DNA from: Clostridia bacterium
GTDB taxonomy: Bacteria; Bacillota; Clostridia; UMGS1810
NCBI GenBank assembly: GCA_017416845.1
Contig: JAFQBA010000121.1
Location: 1-43,466, forward strand
Direction of reading: 5' to 3'
DNA length: 43,466 nucleotides
The notes under the pieces are model-generated. The model had not been told where the DNA came from, did no database searches, and saw only the letters and a list, made by a program, of their open reading frames with translations. Shown in pieces: positions 7,342-15,542 of this stretch (its first letter is position 1; each line of letters starts with the position of its first letter). Made by a program: the position numbers and the translations under genes.

Positions 7342-9423
7342 ATGGATAAAAAGAATCACATGATATGGACACCTCTCATCGGCTTTGACAGAGATCAGCC
7401 CGACTGTGGTGTTGGTGAATATCTTGACACAACAGGTTTCATTCCGTCTGCTTTGTCGGTATTTATTTTTCATCCCGACATAATAAACGAACATGAAAAC
7501 ATGGATAAGGAGTTCACCTTTCACATAGATTTTTGTCATTATTTTGGTGCACCGCGTAACGAATATCGTGAGCGTCAGCCCTGGACAAACTATGATCTTC
7601 GTGAGCTTGGAAAAAATCTTGCGGATAGGGGAGTCGAAGCCTTTATCGGAGTTGACGGAGTTTATCTTGAAAACTCCCGTCACTATGAGTGGCAAAGTGA
7701 CCATCTTGAGCTTCTTTCCTACGGCGTGAACGGCAGAATGAAGCTCAACGTTTTAAAACGCTTTAAAGACGGAACATACTATGAAGATTTCTTTGTAGAT
7801 AAGGTTGTTCGTTGTCTCACGGACTACGGCTTTGCCGGTCTCCATGTTTCCGATTGCTTCTGCCCACCGGGATATTCAATTTCAAATGGCGATTTTTCCT
7901 GCGATATGCTTGAGCAGTTTGCCGCTCATTCGGGCGTGACATATCCCGATGAAATTGCAAAAAGATTTGGCTATGATGAACAGTCAGACATTGAAGAACG
8001 TCAAAAATTCATATGGGGCAATCTTCGCCGTGAATGGATTGAATTCTATGTTTGGAGATGGAAGAAATTCTGGACAAAGGTTTCAACAGCACTTCATGCA
8101 ATCGGCAAAAAGATTATGATTAATAATGCATGGTGTGCCGACCCCTTTGAAGCTCTCTATCGCTATGGCATCGACTACCGTGTGTTCTACGAATCAGGCG
8201 TAGATTATCTTCTTGCAGAAACTGTTCCCACAGCTTCGGAGCTTCTTGATTGCAGACCCTACATTTTCCAGCAGTATATGTCCCATGCACAGATGATGCA
8301 TGTGTTTAATCCCGATAACAATCTCAATGCTCTCCTTGGTGTAAGGGATTGCACAGAAGGTTGGGATGCCATTCATCACATCCCCACACGCCTTGAAAAA
8401 GATATGTATTATCTTGCAAATATGTATACAAAACATAATGGCGAATACAAGCATAGTGTAGACGGCTACATGGTAACCCTTGGTGACGGTATTGTAAAAT
8501 CCGAATGGGAGTGGCTGGAAGAAAGAGGAGAGCTTGCCTATGGTGTGAAACCTGTCGATATCATAGCTCCTACCATTGTATGGTCAGACCATGCCCACTA
8601 TGCACTTCTCGACGAATACATAGACAGCCGTCGTCCTTCAACTCACAAACAATATTTTGAAGCTCAGCGTAAAAATGCATCAACGGGAGCCGCTGTACGT
8701 ATAGAGGAGCTTTCAGATGTTAACGGTTCAATTTTTGTGCCAAACTTCGACCTTTTTGCATCCGATGAACAAAAGACAATTCTTTCCTTTGACCGTGGTA
8801 CGGTTATTTGCACTGCACCTCTTGGTTATTGTGAGAAAAACAGCATTAAATGTGATGTCATCTTTGCAGATGAAAAAGGCGGATACAAGCTCGAAGTGTT
8901 TGTGACAGGTCTCACTGATAAAGAAAAACATATTGAAAAGGTTAATGAAATTATGAGCGAAAGCGAGGCTCCCAAGCTCGAAGCAGGCAAACCCAAAAAC
9001 TGGACAGACCATCCCTTCTTCCTTACTCAAATGCCATTTAACGAGTGTACCGATGCATTCTACAGGGCACTTGCATATCTTTTGAACAACACTGCTGAGG
9101 CTATCTTCAGATGTGAAACAACTGTTTTACCTGTTCTGATGGATAACGGCGTATACAGAGTGTATGTAATAAATCATCTGAATAACTACAAAAACTATGA
9201 GGTTCTGTGTACCAAAACAGTTAAATCCGTTGAATGCGGAGGCAAATTCCCGGTTATTCCTCCGAGGTTTGTATATCCTCCCAAAGCCAACGAAACAAAG
9301 TTTGACGGTGCGGCGGCTGAAAATATGAAAATAGGTTTGAAATATGACGAAAGACCTCTTGGATTCCTTGCCAAGCTTCCGCCACTCGGTCTCAGCGTAT
9401 TTGATGTTACTTTTGAGGATTAA
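7342..9423 (+). CDS. Putative TIM-barrel glycoside hydrolase, family not recognised
   Basis: A 693-aa protein without a signal peptide, hence probably cytosolic. It starts at ATG 7342 with GGGGG 7-8 nt upstream. The N-terminal 400 residues read as a (beta/alpha)8 barrel: VEAFIGVDGVYLEN, FAGLHVSDCFCPPGYS, KKIMINNAWCADPFEALYRYG and VDYLLAETVPTASELL resemble successive strands with acidic residues at their ends, in the style of clan-A or GH29/GH42-like enzymes. The C-terminal 250 residues are beta-rich (IAPTIVWSDHAHYALL, later FDVTFED). I cannot name the catalytic residues or family. Context (AraC regulator, GH20, GH88) points to oligosaccharide breakdown. It shares a promoter motif with the GH20-like gene. 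Confidence 0.65.
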   Translation: MDKKNHMIWTPLIGFDRDQPDCGVGEYLDTTGFIPSALSVFIFHPDIINEHENMDKEFTFHIDFCHYFGAPRNEYRERQPWTNYDLRELGKNLADRGVEAFIGVDGVYLENSRHYEWQSDHLELLSYGVNGRMKLNVLKRFKDGTYYEDFFVDKVVRCLTDYGFAGLHVSDCFCPPGYSISNGDFSCDMLEQFAAHSGVTYPDEIAKRFGYDEQSDIEERQKFIWGNLRREWIEFYVWRWKKFWTKVSTALHAIGKKIMINNAWCADPFEALYRYGIDYRVFYESGVDYLLAETVPTASELLDCRPYIFQQYMSHAQMMHVFNPDNNLNALLGVRDCTEGWDAIHHIPTRLEKDMYYLANMYTKHNGEYKHSVDGYMVTLGDGIVKSEWEWLEERGELAYGVKPVDIIAPTIVWSDHAHYALLDEYIDSRRPSTHKQYFEAQRKNASTGAAVRIEELSDVNGSIFVPNFDLFASDEQKTILSFDRGTVICTAPLGYCEKNSIKCDVIFADEKGGYKLEVFVTGLTDKEKHIEKVNEIMSESEAPKLEAGKPKNWTDHPFFLTQMPFNECTDAFYRALAYLLNNTAEAIFRCETTVLPVLMDNGVYRVYVINHLNNYKNYEVLCTKTVKSVECGGKFPVIPPRFVYPPKANETKFDGAAAENMKIGLKYDERPLGFLAKLPPLGLSVFDVTFED

Positions 9424-9443
9424 AACTAACACTCAAATAATCA

Positions 9444-9483
9444 AAAGGGTATATGAAAACGAGAAAATTTTCATATACCCTTT
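9444..9483. terminator. Bidirectional Rho-independent terminator
   Basis: AAAGGGTATATGAAAA (9444-9459) pairs perfectly with TTTTCATATACCCTTT (9468-9483) around an 8-nt loop. It sits between the convergent glycoside hydrolase gene (plus) and the AraC gene (minus), whose stop codon overlaps its right edge. Confidence 0.85.
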
Positions 9484-10450
9484 ATTCATCATTTGTTTCC
9501 GAATTTTGATATTCTGTCGGTGTCATTCCGATATTTTTTCTGAAAGTTGTTATAAAATAGTTATAGCTCTTAAATCCCGATTCATAGCAGCTTTCCGTCA
9601 CATTATGACCGTTTCTCAAAAGATATTTTGCTCTTGAAAGCTTTTGGCTTGTTATATATTCTACGGGAGATGTTCCGAGATATTTTTTAAACATTCTGCA
9701 AAGATAGGATATGCTCACGTTGCAATGGTCCGCAATTTGTTTGGTATCGTTTAAGGTCATAATGTTTTTCGAAATGTATTCCAGTGCATTTTTAAGCAGC
9801 GGTGTAAGGAGCGGTTTTTCGCCTTTAACCCCCTTTGAACCATCACACATAATGGAAAAGATTTGCAACGTATAAGAATAGAGGAGGTAGTCTTCAAATT
9901 CATTATTCTGTTCAATAATTCCATCCATTTTCTTAAAAATCCCAAAAAGCTTTTCGGTGTTTTTGGCAGAGAGCTCAAGTGCATTTCCCGAATTGGATTT
10001 GCCTTTAAAAAAGATTTTGTGAAAGGGGGAGTTATCTGCAATGTTTTCGAAAAAATCGGCAGGAAAGTTAAATTCATAATATTCAAGATTTTCCAGTTCA
10101 TAAATAAAAAGCATATAATCTTCGTCTTTGCAAAGGGAAATGATTTTCCCAAAACCGGAAGTATAAAGCTGATCCGTTATGAACATTCCGATTTTCCCCT
10201 CAACAAATACATACAGTTTGTAATATTCCAGATGATTGTTTCTGTATCCGGTTATGCTTTTTTCGTCATCGTGGTAGTGATTGTAATGACGGTATAAAAT
10301 CGGCAATTTGCTTTCTTTGCTGTATGAGAAAATTTTGGATCTCTGCACGGTTCTTCCACGGTCTTCTTCGCTTAGTTCAAATGCTTCCAGTGCTTTTTCG
10401 AAGGATTCACGGTTTGAATTTTCGATTTTTGATATCTCTATTTCCGCCAT
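9482..10450 (-). CDS. AraC-family transcriptional regulator
   Basis: A 322-aa regulator. The C-terminal 100 residues form the double helix-turn-helix of the AraC family: ALEYISKNIM, TKQIADHCNVSISYLCRMFKKYLG, then SGFKSYNYFITTFRKNIGMTPTEYQN. The N-terminal 220 residues are a likely ligand-sensing domain with a YYKLYVFVEGKIGMFI beta segment. ATG 10450 is chosen because GGGGTGA lies just upstream; a GTG at 10459 would add three residues. It lies between two glycoside hydrolase genes whose promoters share the same motif, so it is the likely activator of that regulon (inference). Transcription ends at the shared terminator at 9444-9483. Confidence 0.9.
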   Translation of the reverse strand: MAEIEISKIENSNRESFEKALEAFELSEEDRGRTVQRSKIFSYSKESKLPILYRHYNHYHDDEKSITGYRNNHLEYYKLYVFVEGKIGMFITDQLYTSGFGKIISLCKDEDYMLFIYELENLEYYEFNFPADFFENIADNSPFHKIFFKGKSNSGNALELSAKNTEKLFGIFKKMDGIIEQNNEFEDYLLYSYTLQIFSIMCDGSKGVKGEKPLLTPLLKNALEYISKNIMTLNDTKQIADHCNVSISYLCRMFKKYLGTSPVEYITSQKLSRAKYLLRNGHNVTESCYESGFKSYNYFITTFRKNIGMTPTEYQNSETNDE

Positions 10451-10595
10451 TGCATTCACCCCATGTTTTTTTGATACTCATTATATTTTATCACGAAAAA
10501 GTTTGTTTGTCATCAACAATTTTAGCACATACTTTCTTTTTTTTGAACAATTAACAATATTTCGACAATGTATACAAAAGATCCTCTGTATGTTT

Positions 10596-10759
10596 GTAGC
10601 CTTAACGACCGACACTAAAGGCGGTTTTAAAATATAAATTTCGCCTCACTCGTCGTTAAAATACTCGGAAATATATACTCGCCTTTCAAGGACGACAAGC
10701 CAAAAGATACCGAAAATTCACGGTTTGAGGCGTCTTCAGTGTTGGTTGTTAAGGCTAAC
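10596..10759. mobile_element. MITE-like element with about 30-bp imperfect terminal inverted repeats
   Basis: The left end GTAGCCTTAACGACCGACAC and the inverse of the right end, GTTAGCCTTAACAACCAACA, match with one indel and few mismatches, and the similarity extends through ACT-AAG-CG. The element is 164 bp, AT-rich and non-coding. A shortened copy lies at 820-893 and a possible end fragment at 38579-38615. A non-autonomous transposable element is the simplest reading; no transposase of the same family is visible in the window. Confidence 0.68.
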
Positions 10760-10783
10760 ATTAAACAAATTCATTTGGGGTAT

Positions 10784-10847
10784 GTTCAAAATACAATAAA
10801 CATTGTGTAAAAATTCGAATGATAAATTTTTTGATTTAAAGTACAAT
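10784..10847 (+). promoter_or_regulatory. Promoter/operator copy B of the shared motif
   Basis: It starts GTTCAAAATA at 10784, with CATTGTGTAAAAA in the middle and a TACAAT -10 box at 10842-10847, 58 nt from the start as in the other two copies. The -35 region is poor. It serves the GH20-like gene at 10898. Confidence 0.65.
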
Positions 10848-10897
10848 TTTAACATAGTATTGAAACTATGTGTCAGCGAAAAAAGGAGAACCCAAAA

Positions 10898-12673
10898 ATG
10901 ATATACCCACAACCAAAACAAATGACATCAAAAGAGGGAACATTTAAACTTGCAATCGGAAACTGCGATGATTTGCTCGGCTTTTGCGCAAAGTGCAAAT
11001 CATGCGACAAAATCACTTTTTTGAAAAATTCCCTTTTAAAAAAAGAAGAATACATTTTGAATGTCACAAATGACGCAATCACCGTTTCGTCATCCACCGA
11101 TGAAGGCTGTTTTCGAGCTCTTACATCTCTTTTTGTGCTTTGGAAAACAGAGGGAGAGTCCATTGCCTGCACTACGGTTCACGACAGTCCCGATTTTGAA
11201 AAAAGAGGCTATATGCTTGACATCAGCCGCGGACGAATCCCTAAGGTGTCAACAATAAAAAAACTCATAGACAATCTCACGCTTTTGAAATACAACGAAT
11301 TTCAACTCTACATAGAAAGCTTTGTTTTCAAATATCCGCTTATTCCTCAGGTAACAGAGGGGTTTGACTGCCTCACTCCCGAGGATATTGCCGAAATTGA
11401 AAAATATTGCAATGAGCGTTTTATAGACCTTGTTCCCAATCAGAACTGTCTGGGTCATATGGGCAGTTGGCTGGAACGTGATGAATATAAGCATCTTGCG
11501 GTTGGTGCAGGGGTTGAAAATACGGGAACAATCAATCCGCTTCTCGAAGAATCAAATCGGCTCGTTGAGAATATTTTCGATTCGCTTCTTCCGTATTTCA
11601 AATCCGATTATGTTAACGTTGGACTTGACGAAGCATACGGATTGGGAAGATATGAGCTTGAAGATGTATGCAAGCAAAAAGGCAAGGATGTCTTTTTCAT
11701 GGAATATCTGAACAGCATTAATGAGCGTGTCGGAAAAAAACACGGTAAAAAGCTTATGTTTTGGGCAGATATGATTATTAACTATCCCGATTCATTCAAT
11801 TACATTCCAAAGGACGCCATTGCTCTTGAGTGGGGATACGAACTCATTCAGTCACAAACCATGGCAGAGCATTGTATGGCACTCAGAGATAAGGGCGTTG
11901 AGTTTTATGTGTGTCCGTCGTGTAACACTCATTTCAGTTTTACCGGTCGCTCTGATGTTACAACCTTTAATCTGCGTACTGCCGGTGAGGTTGGCAAAAA
12001 ATACGGTGCAAAAGGCTATCTTGTAACTGACTGGGCGTGCGGATACGAAGGTCATCCTCATTTCCCTGTGTGGAGCTTGTTCCCCGGGGCTCTGGGCGGT
12101 CAGTATGCATGGAATGTCGGCGGTGAGCAGACAGGTGAGGCCTTTAAGCCTGAATTTATTTACGGTGCGAAAGAGTTTACAGATGTTTTCTCCTTCGGCG
12201 GCAAAAAGGTCAGCGAGCTTCTGTATCGCATTTCAAATTATTATCTTCTCGAACCCGAAAGGGTACATCTTGGTTCAATGTGTGGGCTGATTCTTGCATT
12301 TCCCCTTGAAACCAAAGGCTATTTCGACTTTTTTGACCTTACGGTCTGCGGAGATGATTTCTATTTTGACAATGTGATTAACTATGTTGAGTCGATTTTA
12401 AAAGAGGTTTTAAATATTGATTTTGACAACAGACAAAAGCGTGAAATCATCATCAACGGCAAAATGGTTATTCTTTCAGCAAAGCTGTGTAAGCTCAGAA
12501 TGCATATGGAAATAACCGATACCGAAGCCGAAGAAATTGTTTCTCTTATAGACTGGCTTGACCTTGAATACCGTGAGCTTTGGCTTGAAACCAATTTTGA
12601 AAAGGGTGTTGAGCTGTTTTGCGAAAACATCAAAAATCGCAAGAACGAGGTTATGCAGCTTCCGAGAATATAA
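10898..12673 (+). CDS. GH20-like beta-N-acetylhexosaminidase
   Basis: A 591-aa cytosolic protein (no signal peptide). ATG 10898 is set by AAAGGAGA about 10 nt upstream; a GTG 30 bases earlier would include the ribosome binding site in the coding frame. Residues 1-100 resemble the GH20 N-terminal alpha/beta domain (ITVSSSTDEGCFRALTSLF). The barrel starts at FEKRGYMLDISRGRIP and carries the adjacent Asp-Glu pair at VNVGLDEAYGLG (Asp244-Glu245), the hallmark of GH20 substrate-assisted catalysis, followed by MFWADMI. GH20 enzymes release N-acetylglucosamine or N-acetylgalactosamine from glycans. With the neighbouring GH88-type gene this suggests use of glycosaminoglycan or mucin fragments (inference). 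Confidence 0.82.
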   Translation: MIYPQPKQMTSKEGTFKLAIGNCDDLLGFCAKCKSCDKITFLKNSLLKKEEYILNVTNDAITVSSSTDEGCFRALTSLFVLWKTEGESIACTTVHDSPDFEKRGYMLDISRGRIPKVSTIKKLIDNLTLLKYNEFQLYIESFVFKYPLIPQVTEGFDCLTPEDIAEIEKYCNERFIDLVPNQNCLGHMGSWLERDEYKHLAVGAGVENTGTINPLLEESNRLVENIFDSLLPYFKSDYVNVGLDEAYGLGRYELEDVCKQKGKDVFFMEYLNSINERVGKKHGKKLMFWADMIINYPDSFNYIPKDAIALEWGYELIQSQTMAEHCMALRDKGVEFYVCPSCNTHFSFTGRSDVTTFNLRTAGEVGKKYGAKGYLVTDWACGYEGHPHFPVWSLFPGALGGQYAWNVGGEQTGEAFKPEFIYGAKEFTDVFSFGGKKVSELLYRISNYYLLEPERVHLGSMCGLILAFPLETKGYFDFFDLTVCGDDFYFDNVINYVESILKEVLNIDFDNRQKREIIINGKMVILSAKLCKLRMHMEITDTEAEEIVSLIDWLDLEYRELWLETNFEKGVELFCENIKNRKNEVMQLPRI

Positions 12674-12808
12674 TTTCCTGAAAGGAATTAATATGGTTTT
12701 GAAAAGCATAAAATCGCTTCTGCTATTGTTATTCTTGTATAGCAGAGAGGGTTCAAAATAAAATAGTCATTGTATAAAATAATTGTTGCCATTTTTTGGT
12801 GTTTGTAG
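12674..12808. other. Intergenic region with a doubtful 22-codon frame
   Basis: ATG 12693, preceded by GAAAGGAA, opens a 22-codon frame (MVLKSIKSLLLLLFLYSREG) that ends inside promoter copy C. The leucine-rich run looks like the start of a signal peptide, but the frame overlaps the conserved regulatory motif, so I do not call it a gene. Confidence 0.3.
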
Positions 12809-12814
12809 TACAAT
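12751..12814 (+). promoter_or_regulatory. Promoter/operator copy C of the shared motif, now in front of a gene remnant
   Basis: GTTCAAAATA at 12751, CATTGTATAAAA in the middle, ATTTTTTGGT further on and AGTACAAT with the -10 box at 12809-12814. The alignment with copy B is gapless over 64 bases and the distance to the -10 box is again 58 nt. Directly behind it lies only the 3' end of a lost gene, then the serine hydrolase gene at 12995, which it may now drive. Confidence 0.6.
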
Positions 12815-12925
12815 GGAGAAGCTGCTTTTCTTGAAGATGCCAAAAATACGGTCTTTAAGGCAGGTTCGGATAACTTCTGTCAGGCTAAGGGAGAATGGCA
12901 GACTGCGTATAAACTTATTGCATAA
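12815..12925 (+). pseudogene. 3' remnant of a deleted gene
   Basis: An open frame without a start codon encodes GEAAFLEDAKNTVFKAG, then SDNFCQAKGEWQTAYKLIA and a stop at 12923-12925. The sequence reads like a genuine protein C-terminus and follows immediately after promoter copy C, implying that the body of a regulated gene was deleted between its promoter and its last 36 codons. I do not recognise the family. Confidence 0.45.
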
Positions 12926-12994
12926 TTCATATCAATCTGATATAATTAAAATGACTAACTAAAAACATTTCAAAAATTATCGGGAGTGTAGTTT

Positions 12995-14119
12995 ATGAAA
13001 ATATTGGATAAAGAAAAGCTTAGTAAAAGTATAGAAGAAATTGCAAATTATGATCTTGAGAACAACAACATCTTCGGATCTTCATACTGTGTATTGCAAA
13101 GTGGTAACGTTGTTTATAAAAAGCATTTTGGTTACAGCGATGCCGAAGGTATAACACCTGTAAGTGACAAAACCTTATTCCGCCTTGCTTCGATGACCAA
13201 ACCCATAACCGGTGTTGCAATGGTAATTCTTGAAGAACGTGGTCTTATTTCGCTCGATGACCCTGTGAAAAAATATATTCCGGAGCTTGAACATATTCAC
13301 GTCATCACCTCGGAGGGCAACGATCTTGGAGAAACCAAAACCGATGTTACAATCAGACATTGTCTTACCCATACGTCGGGATTTGGCAACGGCGACGAAA
13401 CAAGTATGACTGACAAAGACCGCGAAACCATCGAATCGACTATAAGATACTTTACAAAAGCAGGTCTGTGTTTTGAACCCGCAACCCAGTCTATGTACAG
13501 TGGTTTTGGAGCTTTTGACCTTCTCGGTGCTGTTGCACAAAAGGTTAGCGGCATGGACTATGGAGCTTTTTTGAAAGAAGCAATTTTTGACCCTTGCGGC
13601 ATGACAGATACAACATTTTCCCCCACCGAAGAACAATATAGCCGAATTATCACAATGCACAACAAGGTGGACAGAAAAAAAGAAAAAGGAATAACATATG
13701 AAGGTTGTGTTTTTGAAAAAATCCCCTATGGTCACAATCTTGCAGGCGCAGGGCTTGTTTCATCTATGAACGATTATGTGAAATTTGCCGGAATGCTTGC
13801 TTCAGGCGGAAAATGCGGTGACAAGCAAATTTTGTCAAAAGAATCTGTAAATAATATTTCCACTCCCTGCGTTCCGTTTAGCTGGGCACCCGACAAAGAA
13901 AGTTGGGGACTCAGCGTCCGCGTAGTAACAAGCGAAAAATACGAAAAACTGCCAGTTGGCTGCTACGGTTGGAGTGGAGCGTACGGAACACATTTCTGGA
14001 TTGATCCCGAAAACGAAATTTGTGCGGTCTTTATGAAAAATTCGCGTTTTGACGGAGGCGCGGGTACAATGTCCGGTCAACGGTTTGAAATAGCAGTAAG
14101 AGATTCGCTTATAGAATGA
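12995..14119 (+). CDS. Serine hydrolase of the beta-lactamase (class C/penicillin-binding) fold
   Basis: A 374-aa protein. The nucleophile motif S-x-x-K is SMTK (Ser66-Lys69) in LFRLASMTKPITG, and the second motif is YSG (Tyr168-Ser-Gly170), where most relatives have Y-x-N. The tail has the FWIDPENEICAVFM strand pattern. No signal peptide is visible, so it is likely a cytosolic esterase, peptidase or amidase rather than a true beta-lactamase. ATG 12995 has GGGAGTG about 7 nt upstream. The gene sits between a GH20-like and a GH88-type gene, a place where family members often act as sugar esterases; that role is inferred. Confidence 0.85.
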   Translation: MKILDKEKLSKSIEEIANYDLENNNIFGSSYCVLQSGNVVYKKHFGYSDAEGITPVSDKTLFRLASMTKPITGVAMVILEERGLISLDDPVKKYIPELEHIHVITSEGNDLGETKTDVTIRHCLTHTSGFGNGDETSMTDKDRETIESTIRYFTKAGLCFEPATQSMYSGFGAFDLLGAVAQKVSGMDYGAFLKEAIFDPCGMTDTTFSPTEEQYSRIITMHNKVDRKKEKGITYEGCVFEKIPYGHNLAGAGLVSSMNDYVKFAGMLASGGKCGDKQILSKESVNNISTPCVPFSWAPDKESWGLSVRVVTSEKYEKLPVGCYGWSGAYGTHFWIDPENEICAVFMKNSRFDGGAGTMSGQRFEIAVRDSLIE

Positions 14120-14167
14120 ATGGTCAGTCGTAATAACCAACATCGAAAATTCGCCATTTGTGGTTGT

Positions 14168-14196
14168 TTGCAGTATAAATTACTTATGATTATAAT
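14168..14196 (+). promoter_or_regulatory. Candidate promoter for the GH88-type gene
   Basis: TTGCAG (14168-14173), a 17-bp spacer and a consensus TATAAT (14191-14196), 22 bp ahead of the ATG. The -35 match is weak (3 of 6). It does not carry the GTTCAAAATA motif found at the other glycan genes nearby. Confidence 0.4.
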
Positions 14197-14217
14197 AAAC
14201 AGAATAGAGGTATCATT

Positions 14218-15406
14218 ATGAACAGAGGACACATAAATCTTGAGCACCCTGAAAGATTCAGAGGTGAATATAAAATCAGTGACAAAAAAATTCAAAAAGC
14301 GATAAAAAATGCTACAGATAAACTCCTTTCAAAAATTGACATCTACACCGATGGCTTTCCCGGTACATATGCCAAGGATTTTAAATATCCCATAGGAGAG
14401 AACAATTCCTGGACCTGCGGTATGCACACAGGCACATTTGTTCTTGCATATGAACTCACCGGTGACGAGCGTTTTCTTGAAGTTGCAAAAAATCACATGA
14501 ATAGCTATAAAAAAAGACTTGATGAAAATATCAATCTTGATGATCACGATGTGGGATTTATCTATTCACCCTCATGCGTTGCACTCTACAAAGTAACAGG
14601 CGATAAGCTTGCCAAAGAAAATGCCCTCAGAGCCGCTGAACATCTCTATAACGAAAGCTATTCTCAAAAAAGGCGGATTTATCATTCTTGGTGTAAATTC
14701 CGTTGAAAAGCTTGGTGTCCGCACCATAATGGATACTCTTATGAACATTCAGCTCTTTTTGTGGGCATATGAACAGACCGGTGATGACAAGTTTTTGAAT
14801 GCGGCAAAATCACAAATCAACGTAACCGATAACACCCTCATTCGTCCCGACGGTTCATCATTCCATCACTATCTTTTCGACAAAGAAACCCTGAAGCCCG
14901 ACCACGGTTTCACCTTTCAGGGACACTCTGATGATTCTTGCTGGTCAAGAGGTCATGCATGGTCGGTTTATGCTCTTGCCCGTGCCTTTGATTATGTGGG
15001 AGATAAGCATTATCTTGATATGCACCACGATGTCACAAACTTTTCTCTCAATCATCTTCCCGAGGATGGCGTGACATATTGGGATTATGACTTCACATCG
15101 GGAGATGAAGCAAGAGACTCTGCGGCAGGGCTTGTTACAGCCTGCGGCATGATGGAGGTTTGCCGTTTCCTTGACGACTCCGATCCCCATAAAGAAATTT
15201 ATAAAAATGCCGCCGCAAAGATTATAGATGGCACAATTGATATGTGTGCAGATTATGAATCAAAGGATTTTGACGGTCTTGTCAGTCATGTAAGCTGTGC
15301 AGTACCGTATAACCTCGGTGTTGAAGGCTGTGCATCCTATGGTGATTTCTTCTATCTTGAAGCTTTAATGAGATACACAAATCCAAATTGGAGATGCTAT
15401 TGGTAA
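14218..15406 (+). pseudogene. GH88 unsaturated glucuronyl hydrolase, frameshifted in an A6 run
   Basis: Two overlapping frames together encode one GH88-type protein of about 395 aa. Frame one (from ATG 14218, with AGAGG just upstream) covers NSWTCGMHTG and DDHDVGF, whose Asp (about 111) matches a conserved GH88 aspartate. It runs out after NESYSQK at 14706. The second frame resumes with GGFIILGVNSVEKLGVRTI and MDTLMNIQLFLWAYEQTG, carrying the second conserved Asp, then WSRGHAWSVYALARAF. Removing one A from the run at 14666-14671 restores one continuous frame. GH88 enzymes hydrolyse unsaturated uronyl oligosaccharides made by polysaccharide lyases, in the cytosol. The lesion could be a real mutation, slippage-tolerant expression, or a sequencing error. 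Confidence 0.85.
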
Positions 15407-15542
15407 ACAAATATCGCCATTGAAGCAGTGACATGATTTTAAGGTGTAACTTAACTATTGAAATTTATCAAAATCTATGTTAAACTGTTTGTGTTAAAAG
15501 TTTAATCGGCATTTGCAAAAATGCATTTAAGGAGAAGATGAC

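Larger units (their letters stand above)
10451..10897. other. Divergent intergenic region between the AraC and GH20-like genes
   Basis: Nearly 450 bp without a supported gene. It contains the 164-bp MITE-like element (10596-10759) and promoter/operator copy B (10784-10847). Bases 10460-10595 are very AT-rich and presumably hold the AraC promoter, for which I could not fix clear -35/-10 boxes. Confidence 0.6.

Noticed and set aside
9863..10297. 144-codon plus-strand frame opposite the AraC gene
   Set aside because: Antisense to the regulator and dominated by Phe/Ile/Lys from the reversed AT-rich codons.
13175..13735. 186-codon minus-strand frame opposite the serine hydrolase gene
   Set aside because: It is antisense to a gene with clear catalytic motifs, has no plausible ribosome binding site and shows no family resemblance.
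14135..14166. Hairpin AACCA...TGGTT with inner CGA/TCG pairing after the serine hydrolase gene, with some likeness to the MITE-like family
   Set aside because: The stem is short and interrupted, no T-run follows, and only CGAAAATTC is shared with the repeat family; not enough for a terminator or repeat call.
15407..15542. Possible purine riboswitch ahead of the phosphoribosyltransferase gene
   Set aside because: No three-helix aptamer pattern with the conserved loop bases could be found in the 136-bp leader.
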